DNA from: Chondrus crispus
Lineage: Eukaryota; Rhodophyta; Florideophyceae; Gigartinales; Gigartinaceae
Assembly (NCBI RefSeq): GCF_000350225.1
Contig: NW_005179012.1
Location: 161,885 to 225,884 of the forward strand
Direction of reading: 5' to 3'
Length of the DNA stretch: 64,000 nt
Position 1 is the first letter of the stretch. Each line of letters starts with the position of its first letter. Positions 1 through 10,200 of this stretch are shown piece after piece. The translations under genes and the position numbers were made by a program. The notes beneath the pieces are model-generated. The model had not been told where the DNA came from. It saw nothing but the letters and a program-made list of their open reading frames with translations, and searched no databases.

Positions 1-1689
1 GCGACGTACAAAGTATCATTGGATCCGGGACTACTACGCAGAATGCATTTTCTTGGGAGGCTGGACAAGATTGCTCCAGGGAAAACACTAGATGAGCTGA
101 CGTCAGAACATGTCCGGAAATGGGTGAAGAGTCTCGTAGACCGTCCGGAAGGCACTTTTGACCATGCTGTGATCGAAAAAGCTATGTCTACTCTCAAGGT
201 CCCGATGGACATCGCAGACCCTGAATCGAGGATCTTAGAGTTTGTCAACGAATTCTTCTCAAAGATGGAGTCCATTGGCTATGACAATTTCAAAGATGTC
301 AATCCAAAGAAAACAGTCAAACTCCTTCAATCCAAGCTGTATCCAGTGAAATTCAGAGCTGTTATGCAGAAGGCGCTGGATTATCATGAACCACTTCAGA
401 AGGACGTCAAGGCATACGTCGAATTGCTGTGCAAAGAGGCAAAGGCATATGAGAAATACAAGACAGAAGACAAAGAAGGCTGGAAAAGCAAGAAGAATGA
501 TGGAATATCGAACAAGACCAACGGCAAGAATGCCAGAGGAAGAACCTACAATAAGAACCGTCGGAACGAAGAAGGATCAGGCTCCGAAAAACAGAAGCAC
601 GATCGCCCTTTGTGCCTGAATCCCGTGTGTGCAAAGCAGGGTAAACGCCATTGGACCACAACTGAGTGTGACAACACAACAAAAGAGGAAGCCAAGAAGC
701 TTGTAGAGGAGTACAGAAGAACGAACAAGGGGAAGACTGGTGCGAAGAAGGTCAAGGGACACAATGTAGAGGAAATGAGCAGAAGTACGCTAGTACGCGC
801 AATGTTTGCGAAAAGTGTCACAAGGATCCTATGCGCCGATGGGGGATCAGACATTAACCTCTTACCGAAAGATCTATTAGAAGAGCTCGTAGAAAAGGGC
901 GCAGTACTCAAGACGTCTACGTTCAACACACCACGCCGATACGGACTTGCAATCGACAACGATGAATCTGGAAACATGGTGTATGTCACGTGTGACAAGG
1001 AAGTGATCCTAAACGTCGAGTTGTTTATTCGTCACGGGTGTTACCTTGAATTGCGAAACACCGCTTGGTATGTTGCCATGGGGGATGTGTCAGAACCTCT
1101 ACTCGGACGTCCTACTCTTGAAGCGTTGGGAATCAACACCAAGGAATTACTGGCAGCCGCAGTCGATCGAATGGGAACATCAGTCGATCTCAGTGCTCTA
1201 CTGCCAAGGCAGAATTTTCCTGAGGGAAGGCTGGCTCGAATACTGAGCCAAGGCTTATACCACCAAGACAAAGGCGTCATGGGCGATAGCTATGACGATG
1301 AAGATGAATCTTGGCTGGATCTTGGTCAGGATACCAAGACAGAAATGGACGAAGCCATCAACAAAGCAGTACTGAGTGCTGCTGAAAACGGAATATCGAC
1401 TAACGGGCAATCGACAATGAAGGATATGCTCGAAGAATTTCGTGACGTGCTACGAGTGCGTCTGGGAAACGATCCACCAGCAAAAGTGGAACCTATGATT
1501 GTCGAATTGAAAAAAGGATCTAATCCGGTTGCGGCAAAACCACGAAGGTATGCCCCAAGGGACGAAAGTTTATGGATCGTTACGTGGACAGAGTCCTCGA
1601 ATATGGATTTGGCAATGTCACTACAACAGCGAAATGGATCGCTGCGCCAGTGCTTGTGGCAAAACCACCACCAGCAAACTTCAGACTAA
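1..1689 (+). CDS. Gag and aspartic protease region of the gypsy element (5' partial)
   Basis: The frame is already open at base 1, so the true start lies upstream. The N-terminal part is a helical, charged gag-like segment. Next comes a Lys/Asn-rich basic stretch and a Cys/His cluster around 615-680 (CLNPVC then H and C), which could act as a nucleic-acid-binding knuckle but does not fit CCHC spacing. A retropepsin-like active-site segment with DGGSD follows near 835-850, and the LLGRP-like segment near 1100 fits the second conserved protease motif. The last roughly 40 codons before the stop do not match the family. The conserved sequence leading into reverse transcriptase continues in another frame from about 1570. 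Confidence 0.85.
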   Translation, partial: ATYKVSLDPGLLRRMHFLGRLDKIAPGKTLDELTSEHVRKWVKSLVDRPEGTFDHAVIEKAMSTLKVPMDIADPESRILEFVNEFFSKMESIGYDNFKDVNPKKTVKLLQSKLYPVKFRAVMQKALDYHEPLQKDVKAYVELLCKEAKAYEKYKTEDKEGWKSKKNDGISNKTNGKNARGRTYNKNRRNEEGSGSEKQKHDRPLCLNPVCAKQGKRHWTTTECDNTTKEEAKKLVEEYRRTNKGKTGAKKVKGHNVEEMSRSTLVRAMFAKSVTRILCADGGSDINLLPKDLLEELVEKGAVLKTSTFNTPRRYGLAIDNDESGNMVYVTCDKEVILNVELFIRHGCYLELRNTAWYVAMGDVSEPLLGRPTLEALGINTKELLAAAVDRMGTSVDLSALLPRQNFPEGRLARILSQGLYHQDKGVMGDSYDDEDESWLDLGQDTKTEMDEAINKAVLSAAENGISTNGQSTMKDMLEEFRDVLRVRLGNDPPAKVEPMIVELKKGSNPVAAKPRRYAPRDESLWIVTWTESSNMDLAMSLQQRNGSLRQCLWQNHHQQTSD

Positions 1690-4490
1690 CGTTTGATTAC
1701 AGACCGGTAAAAGCGGTAACGGTACCAATGACATGGCCAATGCCCCACATCGATTCGGAACTTTGTGACATGGCCGGAAGCTTGGTTTTCGCAATAATGG
1801 ATTTCGCGAGTGGATACTGGCAGCTACCCCTTGCGGAAGAGAGCCAAGAGCTACTGAGCTTTATGAGTTCGAAGAACATCGTACAGCCTACGCGTTGTAC
1901 ACAAGGCGCAAAAAACGCAGGTGCCAACTTTCAATCGAAAGTAGAACCGCTCTTCACTGACATCAGAGACCACATCAAGGCCTGGTTGGATGACTTTGTC
2001 TTACACTTTCAAACGGAAGAAGACCTACTCGCAACTCTGGCTAAGTTTCTCCTCATTTGTCGCGAAGCGAACCTTAAGATTTCAATTCGGAAGTCCCAGT
2101 TTTTTCTGCAACGCGTACGTTGGTGCGGACGAATCATTGACAGTACCGGAGTACAATTCGATCCGAGAAACCTAAGCGGCCTACAGGGAATTGAGCTGCC
2201 CAAATCAGCAGGGGAGTTGTGCGAGTATGTGCATTGTTTACAATGGATGTCCTACAGTATCCCGGATTTCCCGAATAGAGTTTCACCCCTGAAAGAAGTG
2301 TTGGAAGAAGCTTACATGAAGTCAGGCTCAAGAACCAAGAAGTCCATTCAGAAAATTCAGTTAACATCCTTGACATGGGGGGCTAAACACGAAGCGATCT
2401 TTCGCGAGTTTCAGGAAGAGCTAAAAAACATGCTGAAGCTCGCACATCGAGATCCAAAGAAGGCAATATGTGTGTATACAGATGCTTCCGATGCATACTG
2501 GGCCGGGGTCGTGACCCAATGTGATAGAACCGAGCTCGACAAAGACATCGAAAATCAGAAGCATGAGCCGCTCGCATTTCTCGGGTCAGCGTTCAAGGGG
2601 TCCGAAGAGTGGTGGACAACCTTTGAAAAAGAAGCATACGTGATCTATCAAGTTTTCAAGAAGTTGGACTATCTCCTTTCGACGGAAGAAGAGATACATC
2701 TGTACACAGACCATCGCAATTTGTTGTTTGTGTTTAATCCAGTTGCGCTCGATCCTACACTCGGTAGGCATGTTGTCAACAAGGTGCAACGATGGGGTTT
2801 GTATCTTTCCAAGTACTCCTACATCATAGAGCACGTCAAGGGCGAGAAGAATGTGATGCCCGACATCATGACTCGATGGTGTCGAGGGTACCGAGGCAAA
2901 CGCTACTCCATCAAACGAGTGACACATCTCCTGCTCGAACAGGATGTTACTAAGTCCCCTCTGTCCGAAGAATTCATTTGGCCCGATGCAGCATGCATCA
3001 AACAATCTCAACGTGGCCATCGACACGAAGCAGATGATGAAGTGAAGAAACCTGACGGTATTTGGACAATTCGTGAGAAGACTTGGATACCAGAGAGGGA
3101 CGCAGAGCTCCAGTTGAAGTTATTGGTAATTGCACACTGCGGCTCGGGCGGGCACCGAGGACGGGACACCACGCTGAGTAAAGTGAAGGAAAACTTCTGG
3201 TGGAAGATGATGGACGAAGACTGCTCCGAGTTTATCGCGTCATGCCTCCACTGCCTTACTGGCAAAACAGGACACAAAATCCCACGCCCAATTTCAACTA
3301 CGATCCACGGCATGAAGCCGAACCACGTCATACATTTTGACTATTTGTACATGGGCCAAGGTATAGGCAACTTGAAGTACAACTTGATAATCAGGGATGA
3401 TCTTTCTTCTTACCTCTGGATAATTCCTGCGACGAACGCCGATGCCGAAACCGCTGCAGGCGAGATTGCGAAATGGATCCGTGTTTTCACTGTCATGCTA
3501 GCATGGGTCAGCGACCAAGGTTCGCATTTCAAGAACCGAGTTATGGAAGAACTTGCAGAAGATCACCGTATAAAGCACAATTTTACAGTCGCATATTCCC
3601 CTTGGGTCAATGGCACTGTGGAAAACTGTATGAAACACATACAAGCAGCATACCGATGCCTGCAGTCAGAATTGAAATTAGGCCCGCAGGATTGGCCTCT
3701 TGTCATGGGAATGATCCAGACTGCATTGAATGAGGCACCCCTTCGTCGGCTTGGATCGAGGGAAGACGGTACATTTCGCACGCCGCTAGAAGTCATGACA
3801 GGAATCAAACCTACTCGCGCAATGTTACACACGACCCAAATTGACGAAGAGCAGCGCAAGAGGAAGAGCATCGAGAAGATTCGGGCTCTGCAATTGCTGG
3901 ATGTTGAAAATTTGCAGGATGCATTTGACGGAATGCACAAAGATGTGGAGCAGCGCGTACAGGCGAATCGTGCAAAGCAAATCAAGTGGCACAATAAGAA
4001 GACGCAGTTGGTAACACCAAACTTTCTGGTAGGGGATTTTGTGCTGGTTCGAAGGGCTCAAGACAAGGGCCATAAGCAGAGTTTTCGCTGGATTGGTCCG
4101 CGCCGCATCGTGAAAGTTGTTGGCGAGTTGGTGTACGATGTCGAGAACTTGCTTTCGAAAAAGATAGAACGCGTCCATGCAGCCCGAATTATACTGTATC
4201 GCTCGGACATGGATGGAAAGGAAGTCTCTCCGGAGTTGCTCGAACATGCAGAGCACAGTGAAAGGAAATATGAATTAGTCGACGCGCTAGTCGACATTTC
4301 CGGCAACAGTAAGAATGGTATATTTGTTCAGGTGAAATGGGTTGGCTTACCAGACAAAGAGGATTGGACTTGGCAGTCTTTGGAAGAGCTACATGAGGAT
4401 GTGCCTGATCAGGTTGAGGCTTTCTTGCAAAAGACGCGAAAGAATCGTGTGGCGAAACAGGCAAGGGATGTCCTCGGGCTGAACAACTGA
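1572..4490 (+). CDS. Pol of the gypsy element: RT, RNase H, integrase, chromodomain
   Basis: The reverse transcriptase has FRLTFDYRPV, the catalytic FAIMDFASGYWQLPL block and WLDDF in place of the usual YxDD. RNase H shows VYTDASD and the later YTDHRNLL. Integrase has an HHCC zinc-binding region (H-x-GG-H ... C-L-H-C, about 3135-3260), catalytic aspartates at HFDYL and SDQGSHF, and the glutamate in GTVENC. The final roughly 60 residues (about 4270-4440) contain VQVKWVG and WTWQSLEEL, as in a chromodomain, which in chromoviruses guides insertion to marked chromatin. The annotated ATG lies inside the family sequence, so it is probably not a natural start. The product is more likely made from the upstream frame by a shift, or the copy is broken there. 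Confidence 0.95.
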   Translation: MDRYVDRVLEYGFGNVTTTAKWIAAPVLVAKPPPANFRLTFDYRPVKAVTVPMTWPMPHIDSELCDMAGSLVFAIMDFASGYWQLPLAEESQELLSFMSSKNIVQPTRCTQGAKNAGANFQSKVEPLFTDIRDHIKAWLDDFVLHFQTEEDLLATLAKFLLICREANLKISIRKSQFFLQRVRWCGRIIDSTGVQFDPRNLSGLQGIELPKSAGELCEYVHCLQWMSYSIPDFPNRVSPLKEVLEEAYMKSGSRTKKSIQKIQLTSLTWGAKHEAIFREFQEELKNMLKLAHRDPKKAICVYTDASDAYWAGVVTQCDRTELDKDIENQKHEPLAFLGSAFKGSEEWWTTFEKEAYVIYQVFKKLDYLLSTEEEIHLYTDHRNLLFVFNPVALDPTLGRHVVNKVQRWGLYLSKYSYIIEHVKGEKNVMPDIMTRWCRGYRGKRYSIKRVTHLLLEQDVTKSPLSEEFIWPDAACIKQSQRGHRHEADDEVKKPDGIWTIREKTWIPERDAELQLKLLVIAHCGSGGHRGRDTTLSKVKENFWWKMMDEDCSEFIASCLHCLTGKTGHKIPRPISTTIHGMKPNHVIHFDYLYMGQGIGNLKYNLIIRDDLSSYLWIIPATNADAETAAGEIAKWIRVFTVMLAWVSDQGSHFKNRVMEELAEDHRIKHNFTVAYSPWVNGTVENCMKHIQAAYRCLQSELKLGPQDWPLVMGMIQTALNEAPLRRLGSREDGTFRTPLEVMTGIKPTRAMLHTTQIDEEQRKRKSIEKIRALQLLDVENLQDAFDGMHKDVEQRVQANRAKQIKWHNKKTQLVTPNFLVGDFVLVRRAQDKGHKQSFRWIGPRRIVKVVGELVYDVENLLSKKIERVHAARIILYRSDMDGKEVSPELLEHAEHSERKYELVDALVDISGNSKNGIFVQVKWVGLPDKEDWTWQSLEELHEDVPDQVEAFLQKTRKNRVAKQARDVLGLNN

Positions 4491-4519
4491 TGCCTTACCT
4501 TCAGCAAGCCATGGGGCGG

Positions 4520-4991
4520 TGTAGCCACTTTCGGCTTGACGTGTGGGTTGGAATGGCGACAAGGATGGCTGATAAGCATCCCCTTTAAGATAGAATTATT
4601 ACGGCGTACAGAACGGTGTGATATCTGGATGTGCACACAAGTTGATCATGGAGCAGACTAGAATTTGCAGTGCTACCAAAAAGGGAAGCACTCTGTTAGC
4701 GCCTTGTAACTGGCATGAAATTGTGGTGCGACTGAGAATAGGACGCGACGGCGAAGGCTCAGTGCGACTTCTTATAAGCTCACTGAAGCCGCCGAAAGGT
4801 CGGGGAAAAAAAAAGGTCACCGGCGGTAAACCAATCTTTGCTTTGTTTCAACTTCCGTTCTTGCTTTGACGCTGTAGCGTCTAAAGCTTGCGGACTCTAC
4901 CCTTCTTCCTTTGCTGGCAAACCTTTTCGTGCGAACGAAACGTTTGAAACGTTTAACACATCTATTCTTACCAATAAAGAATCTTACTACA
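4520..4991 (+). repeat. Putative 3' LTR of the gypsy element
   Basis: A G-rich tract (atggggcgg) just after the pol stop could be the polypurine tract, and the next bases, tgtagcc, give a TG start. The proposed end, ttactaca, gives a CA terminus. Inside are a TATA-like cttataag near 4770 and an AATAAA signal near 4974, in the order expected for U3 and R. The partner LTR is outside the window, so both borders are inferred. Confidence 0.5.
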
Positions 4992-5512
4992 CTGTACCGT
5001 ACATGTGAAATCTAAACCCAGTTCTTTAAGATAACATTCACCTGCGCGCATAAAGAAGAAGACAAAGAAGAAAACCAAAACCAAACCGCATTTTCAGATC
5101 GCTCTTTCTTCTGCCTATATGTCTGCGTGTAAACCGTACCTCTGGCGTGCTTGACCCAGAAGGCCAAGATGAACGTCCTGGAACGTGAGCAAAACGTCTG
5201 GGTGCCAGTCCGTCGCCTGCACGGCAAAAAAAAGAAACAGTGCCAGTGCGTCGTGTAAATAGGAAAGAAAGACAAACAGAAAGAACGAGAAGCGCCGAAA
5301 AAACAAGCGGTGACTCGCGTTAGCAACAGCATCTCTCTCAAGCGCTGTTGCGGTAAGTCTCGCAGGCAAGGAGGCCGCCCATTTCACATATGTTCTTTGG
5401 TGCGGTCGCCGGGACGCCAGAGCGAGACTTACCTTTCAAAAGAGAGGACTCGTATTCGTGAACCACGGCCCAAACAGAATTGAAGCCGAGGTTGAAGCAG
5501 TTGTGTCGGAGG
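4992..5512. other. Intergenic, no gene recognised
   Basis: Only short open frames on either strand and no recognisable domain. The stretch is flanked by the gypsy LTR and the first minisatellite. Confidence 0.4.
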
Positions 5513-5637
5513 GGTCTGTGCGGTCTGTGCGATCGGTGCGGTCGGTGCGGTCGGTGCGGTCGGTGCGGTCGGTGCGGTCGGTGCGGTCGGTGCGGTCGGT
5601 GCGGTCGGTGCGGTCGGTGCGGTCGGTGCGGTCGGTT
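5513..5637. repeat. 9-bp minisatellite (gtgcggtcg)n
   Basis: About 13 head-to-tail copies of a 9-bp unit, with slightly variant units at the left edge (ctgtgcggt, gatcggtgc). The unit is a multiple of three, so repeated dipeptides and tripeptides appear in several frames; these open frames are an artefact of the repeat. Confidence 0.95.
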
Positions 5638-5775
5638 AAGGTGAGGCGCACAGTCCGGTGCATCACATGTGTTTGTTCTGTTGATGTGATGCACAGAGGT
5701 GCATTTGTCTGAGGGTGGAAGTGAGAGTCGACATTTATCGTAGGAGAGACAGACAGTGAGTGGATGATCTGACGT

Positions 5776-5860
5776 GCGCATGAGCGCATGAGCGCATGAG
5801 CGCATGAGCGCATGAGCGCATGAGCGCATGAGCGCATGAGCGCATGAGCGCATGAGCGCA
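5776..5860. repeat. 8-bp minisatellite (gcatgagc)n
   Basis: About ten near-perfect copies of an 8-bp unit. Each unit carries an ATG, which produces spurious starts. Confidence 0.95.
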
Positions 5861-6199
5861 GGTGAGATCGTGATTCAAGCATTATTTCTGCCTGGAAGGG
5901 CCCTCGGTGCGTGTCTGCATTTGTCAGTAAGTGTGAAACGTGTTTTCAGCCGGACGTCTGGAGGCATGTTCATCGATTCCAGATTCCGGGTGTCTTCCGC
6001 TGCCGATCCCGGTTTCCAGGGTCCGAAACCCCTCGACAAATGACGTCACTGGGCGCCATACGGGACAGATCCAACCAATTAAATGCATACGATCGATTTG
6101 CATTCCGCCTCCCTGATTCCACGCATTTCGCTGGTCCCGCTACTTCCTGTCGCGGACTTCGGAACGCCACATTTTGGGCTGTGTACTACGGGGGAGGGT

Positions 6200-6266
6200 A
6201 AAAACGTGGGGACGTGGGGAACGTGGGGAATGTGGGGAACGTGTTAACGTGGGGACGTGGGGACGT
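6200..6266. repeat. acgtgggg-type short tandem repeat
   Basis: About seven imperfect 8-10 bp units of the form (a)acgtgggg, one of them degenerate (acgtgttaacg). Confidence 0.85.
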
Positions 6267-6639
6267 CATCGCTACCGCCTCGGGCTGCTGTGCGGGCCGG
6301 GAAGCCGAGATGGCAGGCAGTAGGGAGCGTAGCGGGTGAGGGAGGTCTCGTGAGCAAGAGGCAGTGTGCGGGATGATGGATTTGGGGAGGGGGGACGGCA
6401 GCGGGAAGACGTTGGAAGGGCGAAAGGCTTAGTTGTAGAGTATTTGGATTGCGTAATGTGTAAAAGGAATATGTTTAGCGAGAGGAGAGAGAAAAGTGTT
6501 TGTCGCTAAGACCCGTGCGCGTTTGAACTCGATCGAAACGGAGACGAACAAGTAGATGAACATAGACAAGACGAGGTTGGTGAGGAGAGGAGGAACAATA
6601 CAAATACAATACAAATACAATAAAAAGGCAATAGAAAGA

Positions 6640-6822
6640 AAGCAGAAAGAGAACAGAAAGAGAACAGAAAGAGAACAGAAAGAGAACAGAAAGAGAACAG
6701 AAAGAGAACAGAAAGAGAACAGAAAGAAAGCAGAAAGAGAACAGAAAGAAAGCAGAAAGAAGTAGGAAGAAAATAGGAAGAAAGTAGGAAGAAAGTAGGA
6801 AGAAAGTAGGAAGAAAGTAAAA
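6640..6822. repeat. Purine-rich 11-bp minisatellite, two unit types
   Basis: The left half repeats an 11-bp unit aaagagaacag about nine times. It then changes to gaagaaagtag-type units. All purines lie on the plus strand. The Lys/Glu/Arg-rich open frame it creates is a repeat artefact. Confidence 0.93.
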
Positions 6823-6868
6823 AAAGAAAGTAACTAAGTAACTAGGTAAGCTACGAATTTTGCCCGGG

Positions 6869-6924
6869 CCAACTTGGTTGGGTGCCCAAGTGGCTCAACC
6901 AACTTGGGCACGCAACCAAGTTGG
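6869..6924. repeat. Hairpin: 23-bp inverted repeat with 10-base loop
   Basis: The arms 6869-6891 and 6902-6924 are reverse complements except at one position (ccaacttggttg ... caaccaagttgg). The hairpin abuts the tRNA-like segment on its right and may be the tail of the same short element. Confidence 0.85.
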
Positions 6925-6997
6925 GCACCGGGCGGGAATCGAACCCAGGGCCTCGCAGGCGCAGAGTGTCAACTGCACCACCAGCAACCGCTTGTCC
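6925..6997 (-). ncRNA. tRNA-derived element (SINE head or tRNA relic)
   Basis: On the minus strand the sequence has an A box tggtgcagttg (6970-6980), matching TRGYNNANNNG, and a perfect B box ggttcgattcc (6935-6945), spaced as in a tRNA. The 3' side ends ...cggtgccc, but the 5' side does not pair with it to give a seven-base acceptor stem, and no clean anticodon arm forms. A tRNA-derived SINE promoter head or a decayed tRNA fits better than a working tRNA. Confidence 0.55.
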
Positions 6998-7005
6998 ATT
7001 CTGCC

Positions 7006-7258
7006 AAAGTAAACAGGGATCTGCCTACGGGTAACAAGTCAGTGTATCAAAGTATCAATCGGTCGTATCCATCGTTTTTCTTTTTACTCGGGCTCGCCAA
7101 TCTGGAGGTACTTATAGGGACATATAGCGGTGGATATAGGGGACATATAAAGGATAACAGGTACTAACAAAGGCTAAGCTTGAGTCAGCTTGAGTCAGCT
7201 TGACTCACAAGGAGGTAACAGGAATCACACATCAATTAATCAATATATCATATTGATA
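7006..7258 (-). repeat. 3' LTR of the minus-strand copia element
   Basis: This matches 11821-12073 over 253 bp with one substitution near 7076. In the sense direction it begins tatcaatatg and ends tttacttt, so it lacks TG...CA ends. It is preceded by a polypurine tract, cccgggggag, which fixes the border. The outer end is a hairpin-forming sequence (atcaatat-atc-atattgat). Confidence 0.95.
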
Positions 7259-7299
7259 CTCCCCCGGGTTTGTGGTTCGACCACATCTCGTCATTGGAT

Positions 7300-10200
7300 T
7301 CATCCGGTGAACTGTTCAGAAGAACGGCTTTCTACAGTTGAGAAGTGGATAGGTATTTCGCCGGCGAACATCAACAACTGTAGTGGCTGGGAGAGGGGGC
7401 TGTCAGGCTTGGTGAGCGGATCTGCAAGGTTGACGCTGCCAGGTATCCACAGCATGCGATTCACGTTGTGAGTTTCAAACTCATAACGTATGACACTTAC
7501 ATCGGCACGAATAGAACGATCGGTTGCATTGCGGCATGTCGACAGGGTCGTGAACAGGTCTTTCGAGTCAACGGCTACAACGTGTTGCACAGACACACAA
7601 AGCAGGTTCTGGTAGGCTTTGACGAGAAGCTTACCTTGGTCAATGCCAGCTCCAGCAGCTAATATCTCCGCCGACCCAATACTCTTAACGGGCCTCTTCG
7701 ATTTGTGCGAATTCCATGAAAGGAGGTGGAACACAGCATGTTGTCCTAGGTTGCCAATTAGTAGGCCAGAGATGTAACCCAGTTGACCATGGTCAACCGA
7801 TCTGCTGGCGTCCGTAAACACAACAATCGACAGCTTGTAAGCTAGCTTTTCAGTGGGTCTCTTAAATCTAATTGAACTTCCCAACTTCTTCAGGCCGCGA
7901 AGCATGTTGATCTGAGTTATCAAGTCACGGACAATCGGTTTTGGCCCTTTTTGCTGTAGATAACTGGAGACGTGGGCACAAAACGGAGATGAGGCAATGC
8001 CCATCCATCCAATAGAACTGTTGAGTGAACGGAACGAAGCTGCCTCAATTTCATTGAGCGGTTCGTCTATCTCCTTGCGACGATTTCGGGAGATGGGGAA
8101 CGGTTCAAATGCAGAAAGCTTGTCGTCGGAATGTATCGTTACACTGCAATCTTCGTCTTGTTCTATCGTCAAGCCAAAGAACAGGAAAATACCAGGGCCA
8201 AACACGATCGTGCCCAGGTTGTACGACTTGGAAATATTGTCCACAATAGATTGCACTCGGTCGAGGGGACCAGCAAACAGAATGTCGTCCACTACTTTAA
8301 CAGCGAGGACCTCAAGCGTATCATTTTTCTTGATAAAGAAGAGTTGAGGGATATACACAAGCTGTTGGAATCCAAGGGTGAACAAGTAGTCATCACTGTG
8401 CTCTTGCCATTTGGCATTTGCATTGACTAGTCCATAAGCAGCAGTGAGAAGTAGCCAATAGCAGCTGCGGTCAGGGTTTTCACGAGGCGGTATCACAAAC
8501 ACTTCGCGTTGTGCCTTTCCAGTCTGCAGGAAAGCACTCTTGAAGTCAACTTTTGCTAAAGGCCATTTGAACATCGAAGCAAGCGACAGAAGTATACGCA
8601 AACCAACGGGTGGGCATGTGGAAGAATCAGTCTTGAGGGTGTCTTTGTCACGATCTTTCTTTCCATGGGGGGCAATTCGTGCTTTCATAATTTGTGATCC
8701 GTCATCACATGCTTTGACCTTGTACAAGACATGGCTTGTCATTATGTTGGCACCATTAGGTACATCATCAATTGGGACGCATTGAACTGTTTTCTTGAAT
8801 ACGTCCTCTTCTTTGACGTACGCATTTTCTGTGACATAAGAGGGAAGGCCTTGGGGTTGAAACAGCATGAAGTCCTTGCCACCAAATGTCTCATAATACT
8901 CATGTACGGCTGCCTTTTCGGTACTCTGAAGATCCTGACCTGGGGTAAGCTGTATCTGGCTGCTATTCAGCGCCGAGTCTGGAGTGTCACGGAAGCGCCA
9001 AGTTTCGTCGTCGAGATTCAGGGTTTCCTTTTCTCCATCATCGTAGCTGATGTCGTACTTGCCTCCATCTAAGCCAGAGACAGTACCGGGATAAAACTCC
9101 TTATCAACCGGCCAATAAACATATACAGCATCACCGACACTGGGAAGACCTGTTGAGGGGCTTGTTTCAGCTGTAACTTGAGCTGCGACATTGGCTTCAG
9201 CGCTCATATCAAAGTCGCCCATGTCATCTTCAGGTGTATCATCGGAGGGGGTACAATAATCATTTGAGCTAGCAGCCTTGGGCTGCGATAAATGGTCATC
9301 AATCGCCAATCCAACACTGCGGTCAAGTGTATCAATCGCGTCTCGGAAAGACTCAGCTAAAGCATTGTCCGTAACTGCAACACGAACATCCTCAACAGCA
9401 GCCTTCATCTGACGCCCACTAGAACCAGAGACAGTAATGGTGCGTGCAGCATGATCATACCCCAAAACGGGCTTGGGTGATGACCACTGTCCTCGCTTCT
9501 GGTGAGGAAGCTTCACAAAGACTTGCACTAAATCTCCAGGGGATATTGACTGTTCCGGTACAGAATTAGATCGTAGTATGAGCGTGAACTTTCTCTTAGC
9601 AACAATTAAATCATGAGCAGTCTGTAAGTCAACAGGAACCACTGTCGGACAGCCTGACACAAGCGGACGAGTGTATCCCTTCGCCAACTCATGTGCTGAC
9701 ATTACGTCGTTTCCGTAGAGATCATTTGAGATTCTTATCGACTGCTGTACAAGCACACTGGTATCCAGTGAGCTATCAAGTGCTCGAGCAGCCGAGAGAA
9801 GTCTTAAGAACACGTCGCGAATGATCCTGTGCGTTGATTCCAAGACGTTCTTGTTGTGACGGCGGGGAGGAATCGGGCGAGCCTCAATTCCAGGCATGTC
9901 TAGGTAGCTTCGAAACATTCTGTTCTCAAAAGCTTGATCATACAAAAGAACCTCAGGAGTCCAAAACTGGGAAATCCACTGTGATTCAAAGGCAGATATG
10001 GATTGTACCATAGATGTATCAGGCACAACTATACCAGCAGAGTATCTAGTAGCAGAGTCCATAATGTGGAACACACGCATATCATCAAGATGGAAATGGT
10101 CAATGCACACAACTTGATTGAAGGATCTTGTCATAGCGCTCAAGGAAACTTTTCTGGCTTGTTTAGGTTCAGAGGTAGCCTTGCAATCCACACAGCGCTC

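Larger units (their letters stand above)
1..4991 (+). mobile_element. Ty3/gypsy chromovirus, 3' part of the element
   Basis: Gag and protease are followed by reverse transcriptase, RNase H, integrase and a C-terminal chromodomain, the order that defines Ty3/gypsy chromoviruses. The 5' LTR and the start of gag lie outside the window. A candidate 3' LTR follows the pol stop. The frame changes once between the protease and the reverse transcriptase. Apart from that the coding region is open, so the copy is fairly young. Confidence 0.93.

Noticed and set aside
1560..1580. Programmed -1 frameshift site in the gypsy element
   Set aside because: No X-XXY-YYZ heptamer or clear downstream structure was seen; a deleted base is simpler. 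Kept only as a question in the findings.
5513..5860. CRISPR-like array
   Set aside because: Units are contiguous with no unique spacers and the DNA is eukaryotic; these are minisatellites.
5458..5882. Open frames with Ser-Val-Arg, Arg-Thr-Asp or Cys-Ala-His-Ala-Leu repeats
   Set aside because: They are produced by the 9-bp and 8-bp minisatellites, which lack stops in several frames; no non-repeat protein sequence supports them.
6556..6765. Lys/Glu/Arg-rich open frame
   Set aside because: Translation of the 11-bp purine minisatellite, not a gene.
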